From contig NZ_AKFJ01000012.1 in assembly GCF_000272475.1 (NCBI RefSeq), positions 62,001-126,000 on the forward strand: DNA of 64,000 nt. Direction: 5' to 3'. Position 1 is the first letter of the stretch; each line of letters opens with the position of its first letter. Below the pieces are notes generated by a model that was not told the DNA's origin, did not search any database, and saw only the letters and a list, made by a program, of their open reading frames with translations. The translations under genes were made by a program, and so were the position numbers. Positions 17,761 through 29,003 of this stretch are shown piece by piece. The DNA comes from Novosphingobium sp. Rr 2-17. GTDB taxonomy: Bacteria; Pseudomonadota; Alphaproteobacteria; Sphingomonadales; Sphingomonadaceae.

Positions 17761-17792
17761 TGTACGTGTATGTATGCGCGTGCGTACGCGTG
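17761..17792. promoter_or_regulatory. 32-nt alternating pyrimidine-purine (Z-DNA-prone) tract before topA
   Basis: Sixteen consecutive YR dinucleotides (TG, TA and CG only) run without a break from 17761 to 17792 and end 19 bp before the topA ATG. Such tracts, when rich in CG and TG steps, can flip to left-handed DNA under negative supercoiling. A TTGACG at 17732-17737 may be part of a promoter, with no convincing -10 box. The regulatory role is inference. Confidence 0.6.
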
Positions 17793-17811
17793 AGAGTGAT
17801 CGGGAATACCA

Positions 17812-20427
<2,616 letters not shown>

Positions 20428-20429
20428 TC

Positions 20430-21041
20430 GTGGGGGCAGCTCTTGTTGTTGCGGCGCTGAGCCTTGTGGCGCCCCAGCTTCCGCCTGGGAATGGGATGGA
20501 TTTCTTCAAGGCTTATGGCGACATGAGGTTATATGCCGATGGCGCCGCGTCCGACGTGCTCGTTGTAGTGTCACCGGAGGGTAAGGCGGTTAGCTGTGCG
20601 ACCGTGGCGGTATACGGTGACAAGACCGTCGCGGCCCGGCTGTGCGAGCCTATGATGCGGGCGACATTCAAGCCGGCGAGCGCGGATAATAGCCCGGCTT
20701 GGGGTGCTTTTTCCACGCAATTGAAGTTCTTTGCGCCGGAAACGGAACGAGGGCGCTTCGTCAAGAACTTAAAACAAAGTTCTGATTTAGAACTGAAGGT
20801 AGCGGCTTTGCCGACTGGGCTGGCCGGGCCGGTTGATATCATTGCGACCGCGCAAGTATCGCCGCAAGGCGCCATCGGTGCTTGCGTGGGCCGCCCGCAG
20901 GACAACGCTGCTCTTATCAAAGTCGCCTGCAACCAGCTTCGCGCCAGCTCCAACTATGTATTGAAAAGCCCCGATGGCCTCGCGCAAACATATGTGCGGT
21001 CTTTCAAAGTGCGCTTCGATATCGACGGGAAAACGAAATGA
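20430..21041 (+). CDS. Exported protein with TonB-C-like segment, unknown
   Basis: The 203-residue product starts with a signal-peptide-like stretch (about residues 2-15). The GTG at 20430 is preferred because GGAGGG (20418-20423) lies 6 nt upstream; an in-frame TTG at 20424 has no spacing. The middle contains VSPEGKAVSCATVAV ... ARLCEPMMRATFKPA, whose pattern of SPxGxxxxC followed by a C and RATFKPA resembles the C-terminal domain of TonB-type proteins, including the likely disulfide. A second similar half (VSPQGAIGACVGRP) suggests an internal repeat. It is coupled to topA upstream and overlaps the next gene by 4 bp. Confidence 0.7.
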   Translation: MGAALVVAALSLVAPQLPPGNGMDFFKAYGDMRLYADGAASDVLVVVSPEGKAVSCATVAVYGDKTVAARLCEPMMRATFKPASADNSPAWGAFSTQLKFFAPETERGRFVKNLKQSSDLELKVAALPTGLAGPVDIIATAQVSPQGAIGACVGRPQDNAALIKVACNQLRASSNYVLKSPDGLAQTYVRSFKVRFDIDGKTK

Positions 21042-21217
21042 GCGACAAGCTCGCCAAACATAAGCAGCCGTGGAAGCCGGAGGAACTGCAGAAACTGCAG
21101 GTGCTGGCCGGCAAGGGTAAGGGCCTGAAGGAAATCGCCAAGGCGCTTAACCGCACCGAGGAATCGACCAAGGATGCGGCCAAGCTGCATGGGATGGCGA
21201 TTTCCAAAGCGCGCTGA
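21038..21217 (+). CDS. Small helix-turn-helix (Myb/SANT-like) protein
   Basis: A 59-residue basic protein starting at the ATG that overlaps the previous stop (ATGA). The sequence WKPEELQKLQVLAGKGKGLKEIAKALNRTEESTKDAAKLHGMA follows a homeodomain-like pattern: Trp, an acidic helix, then GLKEIAKALNRTEESTK as a helix-turn-helix. Similar tiny proteins are common in Sphingomonadales and may bind DNA. Its coupling to topA through the intermediate gene hints at a chromosome-related role, which is speculation. It is too short for more detail. Confidence 0.75.
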   Translation: MSDKLAKHKQPWKPEELQKLQVLAGKGKGLKEIAKALNRTEESTKDAAKLHGMAISKAR

Positions 21218-21292
21218 GCCGCCCTGCGGAGCCTAAGATGTAATTTTGTTTGCCGATGGGAGCTTGCGCTGGGGGTCGGGCGTTGGCACGGC

Positions 21293-22744
21293 ATGCTGCG
21301 AATGCGAAACGATGAGCAGATTGCCGAGGCCGCGCACTCGGTGGAAGAGATAACCGTCAATACAGGCGGTGCGGTTGTAGCCGAGGCGGGAGACGGCTTG
21401 CCGTTCCCGCGCCGGGCCTGGGCGATCGTGGCGGTGTCGTTCGGCACCGCGCTGTTCGTGCTGGACGGCACTGTCGCCAACGTGGCGCTGCCCAGCATTG
21501 CGCGTGACCTGGGCGTCGAGGAAGGCGTCGCGGTCAACGTCGTGACGCTGTACCAGCTCGTGATGGTGATGACCCTGTTGCCGTTCTCCAACCTGGGGGA
21601 GCGGTTCGGGCTGCGGCGGATTTATCAGATCGGCCAGGTGATCTTCATGGCGGCGTCCGCGATGGTGATGCTGGCGCATTCGCTGCCGCTGCTGCTGGCC
21701 TTGCGCGTGGCCCAGGCGCTGGGCGCGGGCATGGCGCTGAGCGTCACGTCGGCGATGATCCGCCAGATTTACCCCCGCGCCAAGCTGGGCAGCGGCCTTG
21801 GCATCAATTCGGTGATCGTTGCCTCGTCCAGCGCCCTGGCGCCAGTCTTGGGCGGCTTCATCGTTGCCCATTTCGACTGGCGATGGATTTTCGTTTCGGC
21901 GGTGCCGTTCGCCATTATTTCCTTGCTGATCGGTCGGTTCCTGCCCGAGCCACATGCCGATGGCGGTCGCTTCGATTGGCGATCCGGCTTGTGGAGTGCT
22001 GCCAGTTTCGCGTTGATCGTGGGCGGTATCGAAATCGCGGCGCATGGCGGACAGCTCGTAGCGGGCATCGCCGCGTCGGTCGCGGGACTGCTCTCGGCCT
22101 TGCTGCTGGCGCGCCGAGAGCGGACGCATCAGTCTCCGGTGTTTCCGGTCGATCTGCTCGCAAAGCCCACTATCGCCTGGTCCGCGATGGCTGCGGTGGC
22201 GGGGTTCGTCGGCTCGGCAGCGTTGATCGTGGCGCTGCCGTTCCGGTTGCAGCAGGAAATGGGCTTCAGCCCGGAACAAGCAGGTCTGCTGATCCTGCCG
22301 TTTCCGCTGACCATGCTGGTGGTGGCTCCCGCAGCGGGCTGGTTGTCCGACCGGGTTTCGCCGTCCGTCCTGGGCATGGTCGGGATGGCGATTGCCCTGG
22401 TCGGCCTCCTGTTCGTCGCTTTCACGCCGATCCATGCGGCTGCGTTCACGATCGCCTGGCGCTTGTCACTGTGTGCGCTGGGCTTCGGGCTGTTCTTCTC
22501 ACCCAATGCGCGAATGCTGGTCGGCAATTCGCCCCGCCAGCGCGCGGCTGCGGCGGGCGGCTTATTGGCGACCTCGCGATTGTTCGGCCAGACATTGGGC
22601 GCCGCCGGTGTCGGCGTGCTGCTGACCGTGAGCACGGGGAAGGGCGATGCACCGATGATCTTCGGCATCGTCTTTGTCGTGCTGGCTGCATTGTGCAGCC
22701 TGGCACGCTGGTTGATCGTCGAACGCGCGCCCGAGGCAGCTTAG
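21293..22744 (+). CDS. MFS transporter of the DHA2 (EmrB/QacA) family
   Basis: A 483-residue inner-membrane protein with about 14 predicted helices, the number typical of DHA2 drug:proton antiporters. Visible motifs are motif D1-like FVLDGTVANVALPSIARDL near helix 1, motif A NLGERFGLRRIY between helices 2 and 3, and motif C-like GLGINSVIVASSSALAPVLGG in helix 5. No dedicated membrane-fusion partner or regulator lies beside it. The substrate is unknown. Its stop TAG overlaps by 3 bp with the stop of the convergent SGNH hydrolase gene. Met4 is an alternative start. Confidence 0.92.
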   Translation: MLRMRNDEQIAEAAHSVEEITVNTGGAVVAEAGDGLPFPRRAWAIVAVSFGTALFVLDGTVANVALPSIARDLGVEEGVAVNVVTLYQLVMVMTLLPFSNLGERFGLRRIYQIGQVIFMAASAMVMLAHSLPLLLALRVAQALGAGMALSVTSAMIRQIYPRAKLGSGLGINSVIVASSSALAPVLGGFIVAHFDWRWIFVSAVPFAIISLLIGRFLPEPHADGGRFDWRSGLWSAASFALIVGGIEIAAHGGQLVAGIAASVAGLLSALLLARRERTHQSPVFPVDLLAKPTIAWSAMAAVAGFVGSAALIVALPFRLQQEMGFSPEQAGLLILPFPLTMLVVAPAAGWLSDRVSPSVLGMVGMAIALVGLLFVAFTPIHAAAFTIAWRLSLCALGFGLFFSPNARMLVGNSPRQRAAAAGGLLATSRLFGQTLGAAGVGVLLTVSTGKGDAPMIFGIVFVVLAALCSLARWLIVERAPEAA

Positions 22745-23898
22745 CGCCGGTTTAGCCGATCGGCTGCCGCCGGGGCAGTCGCGGACGGCGTGGGAGCAGG
22801 TGACGGGGAAGGTTGAGGCGCCGAAGATTGGGGCTCCGCCGGAGCGGGGGCGGCTGGGGCCAGGGTCGGAGATGCGGTCGGGGCCGGCGGTACGAGCTTC
22901 GCGGTGCCCGGCTCGAAAGGAGGCTTGGGCTTTGCCGGGCGAATGCCTTCCCGGATCAGGGCAGACGCGATCGCGTCCGCCGTCATGTGCATGCCCAGCT
23001 TGTTGAGGTGCCATTGCAGGCCCTCTCGGCCATCGTAATTGGCCGGCCAGCCGATCATCCACGGCACCGGGTCGCAAGGCGTGTGCGTGGCCGAGGCCTG
23101 GTCCATGCCGACGGCAATGGCGCCATGGGTCTTGGCGACCCGCGCGGTGATCACAGCAAGGCGTTCGCCGATCTCACGCGTGATGGCCGCCTCTGCTTCG
23201 GTGACGGGGGTTACCGCGCACAAGGCGCCGGTGCGCGGCAGGGGCCTGAGATATTGCACGAAGACCAGCTTGGCCTGGGGCGCAGCGGCGCGGATGCGGC
23301 GCGCGATTTCGTCCATCTGCGCTTCATCGCGCACGTAATCGGCTTCCGTGGGCACGCGGATGGTCCCGCACGCGCGACTCTTGGCGCCCGGCGTAGCGAC
23401 CACGGCCTTGGCCTCGAACGCGCAAGCCGCCGAGAACAAGTTGCCGATGTAGGACAAGTCGTTGCCGCCGATCGTCACCGTGACGAGCCGGGTCTCGGCA
23501 TTGACGGCGGAAAGCTGTGGCGGGATATCGCCCCATGGCCCCAGGACATGCTCGGTCGTCGCACCCGAGCATGAGCGATCGACCAGCACCATGCCCATGC
23601 GCTCGGCAAGTAAGGTGGGGTAGTTGTTGAAGCTTTGTCCGCAACGCACCGGGCCGCCGGGCTTGGGGGGCGGCAACATCGGACCCGCAGCGTAGGACGA
23701 GCCGATCGCGACATAGCGCATACCCGCCAGGCTGGTCCCCGATCCAGGGGGTTGCGTCTTTTGGTCCGTCTTCGGCGCTGTCTTCTGGACTGCCTTTTCC
23801 GCCGCTTTTGCACGGGTGTGGGGCAGGGCATAGCCGCCCAGCAGCAGGGCAGAGGCCAGCGCTGGCATTGCGTATCGGGTCAGCGCGGACTTGATCAC
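22741..23898 (-). CDS. Exported SGNH/GDSL-family hydrolase
   Basis: A 385-residue protein with a signal peptide (about residues 9-32), a Lys/Thr/Gln-rich linker, an SGNH hydrolase domain and a long Pro/Ala-rich C-terminal tail. Block I is YVAIGSSYAAGP (nucleophile Ser in GSS), block III is TIGGNDLSY, and the block V His is in LNKLGMHMTADAI. Such enzymes act on esters of lipids or polysaccharides; the substrate cannot be inferred. The GTG start at 23898 overlaps the era stop (GTGA), so it ends the lepB-rnc-era operon. Six cysteines suggest disulfides after export. Confidence 0.88.
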   Translation of the reverse strand: MIKSALTRYAMPALASALLLGGYALPHTRAKAAEKAVQKTAPKTDQKTQPPGSGTSLAGMRYVAIGSSYAAGPMLPPPKPGGPVRCGQSFNNYPTLLAERMGMVLVDRSCSGATTEHVLGPWGDIPPQLSAVNAETRLVTVTIGGNDLSYIGNLFSAACAFEAKAVVATPGAKSRACGTIRVPTEADYVRDEAQMDEIARRIRAAAPQAKLVFVQYLRPLPRTGALCAVTPVTEAEAAITREIGERLAVITARVAKTHGAIAVGMDQASATHTPCDPVPWMIGWPANYDGREGLQWHLNKLGMHMTADAIASALIREGIRPAKPKPPFEPGTAKLVPPAPTASPTLAPAAPAPAEPQSSAPQPSPSPAPTPSATAPAAADRLNRR

Positions 23899-24866
23899 TT
23901 CACCCAGTCCAGCTTGATCTCTTCGTAGATGTCACGCGCCTCGGCCCAGTTTTCCTCGACCTTGACGTGGAGGAACAAGTGGACCGGGTGGCCCAGCACT
24001 TCGGCCAGTTCCTTGCGCGCGGCCTCGCCGATGGCGCGGATCTTGGCGCCGCGCTTGCCCAGCACGATCGCTTTCTGGCCGTCGCGGGTGACGACGATCT
24101 GCTGGCGGATCTCGACCGAGCCATCCTTGCGCGGGGTGTAGCTTTCCGGACGCACGGCAGCGTCGTAGGGAAGCTCCTCGTGCAACTGGCGATAGAGCTG
24201 CTCGCGGGTGATCTCGCAGGCCAGCAAGCGTTCGCTGGCGTCGGACACCTGGTCTTCGGGATAGTGCCAGGGGCTTGGCGGCATCAGGCTGGCGAGGTGC
24301 GCCTTCAACTGCGGCACGCCATCGCCGGTCAGCGCCGAGACGAAGAACACTTCGTCGAAAGGCACCACCGCGGTGAACTCGGTCGCGAGTTCGAGAAGCT
24401 TTTCCTTGGGGCTGGCATCGACCTTGTTGAGCGCCAGCAATTTGCGCTCCGGGCGGGCCTTGAGCGCTTCGAGCAGGGGCAGCAGTTCGTGACGGCGCAG
24501 CTTCACCACGTCGACCACCAGGAGGATGGCGTCGGCCTCCTGCGCGCCTTCCCAGGCGGCTGCGACCATCGCGCGGTCCAGCCGGCGCTTGGGTTCGAAG
24601 ATGCCGGGGGTGTCGGCCAGGATGATCTGCGTCTTGTCCTGCAGGGCGATGCCCAGCAGGCGCGCGCGCGTGGTCTGCGCCTTGGCGGAGGTGATCGCCA
24701 CTTTCTGGCCGACCAGCGCGTTGACCAACGTGGACTTGCCGGCATTCGGCGCCCCGAGCACGGCGACGAGGCCGCAGTTCTGGTCGGTTGGCTGGCCAGA
24801 TTGCAAGTCGGCTGGTTCGGGGCTCGGATTCTCAGCGCCGCCGTGGTCCGAGGGTAGGTTGGTCAC
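23895..24866 (-). CDS. era: GTPase Era
   Basis: A 323-residue GTPase needed for 16S rRNA processing and 30S assembly. The G domain shows G1 GAPNAGKST, the switch I Thr region KAQTTRARLLG, G3 DTPGIF, G4 NKVD, and a C-terminal KH domain with VLGKRGAKIRAIG. A 30-residue polar extension (NLPSDHGGAENP...) precedes the G domain, as in other sphingomonads. The GTG start at 24866 overlaps the rnc stop (GTGA). The longer upstream frame lies entirely over rnc and is discarded. Confidence 0.97.
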   Translation of the reverse strand: MTNLPSDHGGAENPSPEPADLQSGQPTDQNCGLVAVLGAPNAGKSTLVNALVGQKVAITSAKAQTTRARLLGIALQDKTQIILADTPGIFEPKRRLDRAMVAAAWEGAQEADAILLVVDVVKLRRHELLPLLEALKARPERKLLALNKVDASPKEKLLELATEFTAVVPFDEVFFVSALTGDGVPQLKAHLASLMPPSPWHYPEDQVSDASERLLACEITREQLYRQLHEELPYDAAVRPESYTPRKDGSVEIRQQIVVTRDGQKAIVLGKRGAKIRAIGEAARKELAEVLGHPVHLFLHVKVEENWAEARDIYEEIKLDWVK

Positions 24867-25531
24867 GCGAATTTCCTCATGAATTCCTTGGCCGCCAATG
24901 TTTCGGCGTCCTGTTTCGAATGGGCGGTTGCTTGCGCCGCACCGACGTTGTGAACCGCGACCTCGACCGTGAAGCGCGCGGCGTGATCGGGGCCGCTGCG
25001 TTCGACGAGGCGATATTCGGGCATGCGGCGACGGTTGCCGGCAGCCCATTCCTGCAGCGCCGACTTGGGATGCTTGCGCTGTCCGGTCTTGCCCTCCAGC
25101 GTTTCGACCCACAGCCGCAGCACCATGTCGCGCGCTTCCTGGAAGCCGCGCTCGATGAAGCAGGCGCCGATCATTGCCTCCATTACATCGCCCAGGATGT
25201 TCTCCGAATCCGCGCCGCCATCATCGCGGGCCTGCTTGCCAAGGCGGATGTGCGGACCCAGGCCGATGCTGCGGGCGATCACCGCGCAGGTCGCGCGGCT
25301 GACGATCGCGTTGAGCCGCTGCGACAAGCGACCTTCGGCCTCTTCGCTGTTCTGGTAGAGCCACTCGGCCACGGTGAGCCCCAGGACGCGATCGCCCAGG
25401 AACTCCAGCCGTTCGTAATTGCGTTTGGCCCCTGTCGAGCCGTGGGTCAGTGCCGACAGCCAGAGAGCCTCGTCCACCGGCTCGTAGCCGGCATGCTCGA
25501 TCAGGAAGGCGCGGGTCTGCGCATCAAGCAC
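24863..25531 (-). CDS. rnc: Ribonuclease III
   Basis: Cleaves double-stranded RNA, including the rRNA precursor. The 222-residue protein has the RNase III signature YERLEFLGDRVLGL with catalytic Glu/Asp, the second acidic site GDVMEAMIGACF, and a C-terminal double-stranded RNA-binding domain (HPKSALQEWAAG ... AAKEFMRKF). It starts at a GTG immediately next to the lepB stop (TGA then GTG with no gap) and overlaps era downstream, so lepB, rnc and era are one operon. Confidence 0.97.
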   Translation of the reverse strand: MLDAQTRAFLIEHAGYEPVDEALWLSALTHGSTGAKRNYERLEFLGDRVLGLTVAEWLYQNSEEAEGRLSQRLNAIVSRATCAVIARSIGLGPHIRLGKQARDDGGADSENILGDVMEAMIGACFIERGFQEARDMVLRLWVETLEGKTGQRKHPKSALQEWAAGNRRRMPEYRLVERSGPDHAARFTVEVAVHNVGAAQATAHSKQDAETLAAKEFMRKFA

Positions 25532-26413
25532 TCAGAAGGTGCTCCCGATGCGGCTCCACCGGGCAGCGGTGAACCAGGTCCACGGTTTGATCCATTCCGC
25601 CGATCCATCGGTGGAGAACATCATAACGGCGGCCTTGCCCACCAGGTTGTCCTGCGGGACGATGCCGATGCCGCCACCTTCGACTGCCGGGAAACGGCTG
25701 TCCATCGAGTTGTCGCGGTTGTCGCCCATCAGGAACAGATGGCCTTCGGGAACGATAAAGACGCCGGTATCGTCCTGCTCGGTGGTCCCCATGTCGAGCA
25801 CGTCATAGGTCTTGCCGCCGGGCAAGGTCTCGCGGAAGCGGGGATAGCTGCAGACCGCCTTGCCCGCCGCGTCGACGGTTTCGAAGCCGGGGCCGCAATC
25901 GGTGTTGGGGCTGACCGGAACCACGAAGTCGGCGATCTTCACCTTGGGCACCGGCTTGCCGTTGAGCCAGACCTGGCCGCCCTTCATCTGCACTTCGTCA
26001 CCGGGCAGGCCGATGACGCGCTTGATGTAATCGACATCGTTGCCCGGAGGCGCCTTGAAGATCACCACGTCGCCGCGATCGGGCTGGTGCGCGAAGATGC
26101 GGTGCGGGATCAGCGGCGCGCTGAACGGCAGCGAATACTTCGAGAAGCCGTAGGAAAATTTCGTGGCGAACAGATAGTCCCCGGTCAACAACCGCGGCAG
26201 CATGGATTCGCTGGGGATCGTAAACGGCGAGATGATGAAGCTGCGCAGCACCACGACGCCCAGCACCAGCCAGAACAGGAACGACAGAAAACTTTCGTCC
26301 TTCTTGGGCGGAGTGGCCGCCTTTTCCACCGGCGCAGCGGCAGGCGCGTCCGCGCCTTGGGACTGACGCGGAGGGGCGGGTTCCATGTGGTCTGCGCTGG
26401 GAGTGTCGCTCAT
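25532..26413 (-). CDS. lepB: Signal peptidase I
   Basis: The inner-membrane serine/lysine protease that removes signal peptides. The 293-residue protein has a 45-residue polar Ala/Pro-rich N-terminus, one membrane helix (about residues 42-60), the nucleophile in PSESMLPRL, the general-base lysine in DYIKRVIGLPGD, and FLMGDNRDNSMDSR. The ATG at 26413 is taken because the family N-terminus starts with MSDTPS-type sequence. It is the first gene of lepB-rnc-era-SGNH and is divergent from pgi, so its promoter must lie in 26414-26564. Confidence 0.96.
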   Translation of the reverse strand: MSDTPSADHMEPAPPRQSQGADAPAAAPVEKAATPPKKDESFLSFLFWLVLGVVVLRSFIISPFTIPSESMLPRLLTGDYLFATKFSYGFSKYSLPFSAPLIPHRIFAHQPDRGDVVIFKAPPGNDVDYIKRVIGLPGDEVQMKGGQVWLNGKPVPKVKIADFVVPVSPNTDCGPGFETVDAAGKAVCSYPRFRETLPGGKTYDVLDMGTTEQDDTGVFIVPEGHLFLMGDNRDNSMDSRFPAVEGGGIGIVPQDNLVGKAAVMMFSTDGSAEWIKPWTWFTAARWSRIGSTF

Positions 26414-26564
26414 CGTCGAACCCTTGCCCACGCGCGCGCGCATCCGTCAAGGGAGATACCGACACACGGCAAAGAGTGATCGATAATTGTGCAACTCACG
26501 CTTGGATTTCGCAGTTGCGGAACGCATAAGGCGACCCGATCAACCCGATTACGGAGAGCAAGGC

Positions 26565-28085
26565 ATGAGCGACGCGGTGTGGGAACAACTCAAGTCTCTC
26601 GACAAGCCGACCCTGGCTGAACTGTTCGACCGCGATTCCGCCCGTCTCGATACTTTCGCCACCCGTTTCGAACTGGGTAGCGACGAGAACGCCAGCGGCA
26701 TTCGCTTCGACTGGTCCAAGACGCACCTTGATGCCGCCCATGTCGAATTGTTCGAGGCGCTGGCCAAGGCGACCGACTTTGCCGGCCGCCGCGCGGCGCT
26801 GTTCGCGGGTGAGATCGTCAACGTCACCGAAGGCCGCGCGGCAGAGCACACCGCCCAGCGCGGTGTCGGCAAGGAAGAAAGCGTCGCGCTGGCGGCAGAG
26901 AACCACCACCGCATGGCCGCGATCGTCGAAGCGATCCACCGTGGCGCGATGGGCGATGTGAAGCATTTGATCCACGTCGGCATCGGCGGCTCCGCGCTCG
27001 GCCCGGCGCTGGCGATCGACGCTCTGGCGCGCGACGGGGCGATGGTGGACGTCCATGTCGTCTCCAACATCGATGGCAACGCGCTGGAAGCCGCCTTCGC
27101 CAAGTGCGATCCGGCCACGACGATGCTGGCGATCGCGTCCAAGACCTTCACCACCATCGAGACGATGACCAACGCCGAAAGCGTGATCGGCTGGCTGCGC
27201 GAGAACGCCGTCGCCGATCCCTATGGCCGCGTTGTCGCGCTCACCGCAGCGCCGGCCAAGGCAATCGAGTGGGGCGTGGACGAAACCCGCATCCTGCCGT
27301 TCTCCGAAAGCGTGGGTGGCCGTTATTCGCTGTGGTCCTCGATCGGGTTTCCGGTGGCGATGGCGCTGGGCTGGCCGGACTTCGCCGAGTTTCTCGACGG
27401 TGCGGCGGCGATGGACGAGCATTTCCGCGATACCGATGGCCTTGCCAACCTGCCGCTGCGGGCTGCCTTTGCCGATCAGTATTACACGCGCCTGCGCGGT
27501 TGCCAGACGCGCGGCGTCTTTGCTTATGACGAGCGGCTGGCGCTGTTGCCCGACTATCTCCAGCAGTTGGAGATGGAATCGAACGGCAAGAGCGTGAAGG
27601 TGGACGGATCGCCGGTCGATGGCCCCACCGCGCCGATCACCTGGGGCGGCGTCGGCACCGATGCGCAGCACGCGGTGTTCCAGTTGCTGCACCAGGGGAC
27701 CAACCTGGTGCCGGTGGACTTCATCGCCGCGATCGTGCCGGGGCATGACCTGGCAGCGGCGCACCACCGCATCCTGCTGTCCAACTGCTTCGCCCAAGGC
27801 GCGGCGCTGATGGCGGGGAAGAAGAGCGAAGACCCCGCGCGCAGCTATCCGGGCGATCGTCCGTCCGCGACGATCCTGCTCGATGAGGTCAGCCCCGCCA
27901 GCTTCGGCGCGCTGGTGGCGTTCCACGAACACCGGACTTTCGCCAACGCGGTGCTGATGGAGATCAATCCCTTCGACCAGTTCGGTGTGGAATTGGGCAA
28001 GGAAATCGCCAAGCAGATCGAGCAAGGCGGCACGCGCTTCGATCCCTCGACCGAGGCACTGCTGGAACTGGCCGGCATCGGCTGA
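26565..28085 (+). CDS. pgi: Glucose-6-phosphate isomerase
   Basis: Interconverts glucose-6-phosphate and fructose-6-phosphate. The 506-residue protein carries VGIGGSALGP, ASKTFTTIETM, SVGGRYSLWSS (family signature), and the catalytic Glu and His regions around GGVGTDAQHAVFQLLHQG. The start is the ATG at 26565, preceded by GGAGAGCAAGGC. An upstream frame adds 26 residues without family character. A bidirectional hairpin follows its stop. Confidence 0.97.
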   Translation: MSDAVWEQLKSLDKPTLAELFDRDSARLDTFATRFELGSDENASGIRFDWSKTHLDAAHVELFEALAKATDFAGRRAALFAGEIVNVTEGRAAEHTAQRGVGKEESVALAAENHHRMAAIVEAIHRGAMGDVKHLIHVGIGGSALGPALAIDALARDGAMVDVHVVSNIDGNALEAAFAKCDPATTMLAIASKTFTTIETMTNAESVIGWLRENAVADPYGRVVALTAAPAKAIEWGVDETRILPFSESVGGRYSLWSSIGFPVAMALGWPDFAEFLDGAAAMDEHFRDTDGLANLPLRAAFADQYYTRLRGCQTRGVFAYDERLALLPDYLQQLEMESNGKSVKVDGSPVDGPTAPITWGGVGTDAQHAVFQLLHQGTNLVPVDFIAAIVPGHDLAAAHHRILLSNCFAQGAALMAGKKSEDPARSYPGDRPSATILLDEVSPASFGALVAFHEHRTFANAVLMEINPFDQFGVELGKEIAKQIEQGGTRFDPSTEALLELAGIG

Positions 28086-28094
28086 CCGCTCAAG

Positions 28095-28126
28095 CGGTCC
28101 TGACCTTCATCAGAGGGTCAGGACCG
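28095..28126. terminator. Hairpin between convergent genes, likely bidirectional terminator
   Basis: CGGTCCTGACC (28095-28105) and GGTCAGGACCG (28116-28126) form a perfect 11-bp stem with a 10-nt loop between the pgi stop and the end of the leftward hydrolase gene. There is no long T-run on either side, so intrinsic termination may be inefficient. Confidence 0.7.
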
Positions 28127-28134
28127 TAGTTGTC

Positions 28135-28788
28135 TCAAGAACGGAATTCCAACCCTTCGGACCAGTCGCCGTGGTTGGTCAGTGCGCTGGGACCGGGCGC
28201 CGGCACCGCGCCACCGGTCAGGCGGTTCAGCAAGCGCTTGCCGTCTTCCCAGCTCCCCAGTTTCGAATCGGCATTGAGGTGCCCGGCGTTGCCGGCATCC
28301 ACGAACTCGCTGCCCCACTGGCGCGCCAGCATCTTGGCGGTGTCGTAACCGATCCAGGGATCGTTGCGGCTGGCGACCAGGATCGAAGGGAAGGGCAGCG
28401 CATCGGCAGGGGTGGGCGCAAAGCCTTCCAAGCGGTTGTCGCGCGGGAAGAAATCCACCTCGGGCGGGGCTACCAGCAATGCGCCGATCACCGGAGTCGA
28501 CCAGCCGGGCTGCTCGAACTTTGACCACCACGCCGTCAGGATGCAGCCCAGGCTGTGCGCCACCAGTACCACGGGCCGACCGGCGCGGTGGACCGCCAGG
28601 TTCAAGCGGTTGATCCAGGTGTTGCGATGCGGCGTTTCCCAATTGCCCAGATCGGCCATCTGGCAAGCGTCGATCTCGTCCGCCCAGCGGCGCTGCCAGT
28701 GCTGCGGGCCGCTGCCGTCAAGGCCGGGCACGAGCAGGATAAGCGGCTCCTGTTCGGACGTGGAGGGGGGCAAGGTTGATTGTACCAT
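28135..28788 (-). CDS. RBBP9/YdeN-family serine alpha/beta hydrolase
   Basis: A 217-residue cytoplasmic hydrolase. Catalytic triad candidates are Ser in VAHSLGCILT, Asp in ASRNDPWIGY and His in GNAGHLNADS, the order and spacing of the RBBP9/YdeN family, which also conserves VPGLDGSGPQHWQ at the oxyanion end. Members are small esterase-like enzymes, often with no known substrate. It is convergent with pgi and divergent from gor. Confidence 0.92.
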   Translation of the reverse strand: MVQSTLPPSTSEQEPLILLVPGLDGSGPQHWQRRWADEIDACQMADLGNWETPHRNTWINRLNLAVHRAGRPVVLVAHSLGCILTAWWSKFEQPGWSTPVIGALLVAPPEVDFFPRDNRLEGFAPTPADALPFPSILVASRNDPWIGYDTAKMLARQWGSEFVDAGNAGHLNADSKLGSWEDGKRLLNRLTGGAVPAPGPSALTNHGDWSEGLEFRS

Positions 28789-29003
28789 GCTGCATATCTC
28801 CCAGACTTTTCGCGGCCCACAAATGGCGAGCGACGCGTAATTTGAGTAATCTCTACTAATCGAATTGACAATCGTTTAGCGACGAAGAGACGTTGCCAAA
28901 AGCCGTATGGAAAGACGAAGTCTCAGCTGCCGCTGCTGGCATTCGCGCCGGCTACGACCCATATGCGGGAAACATTGGATTTTCCCGTCCCGGAGCACCG
29001 CGA

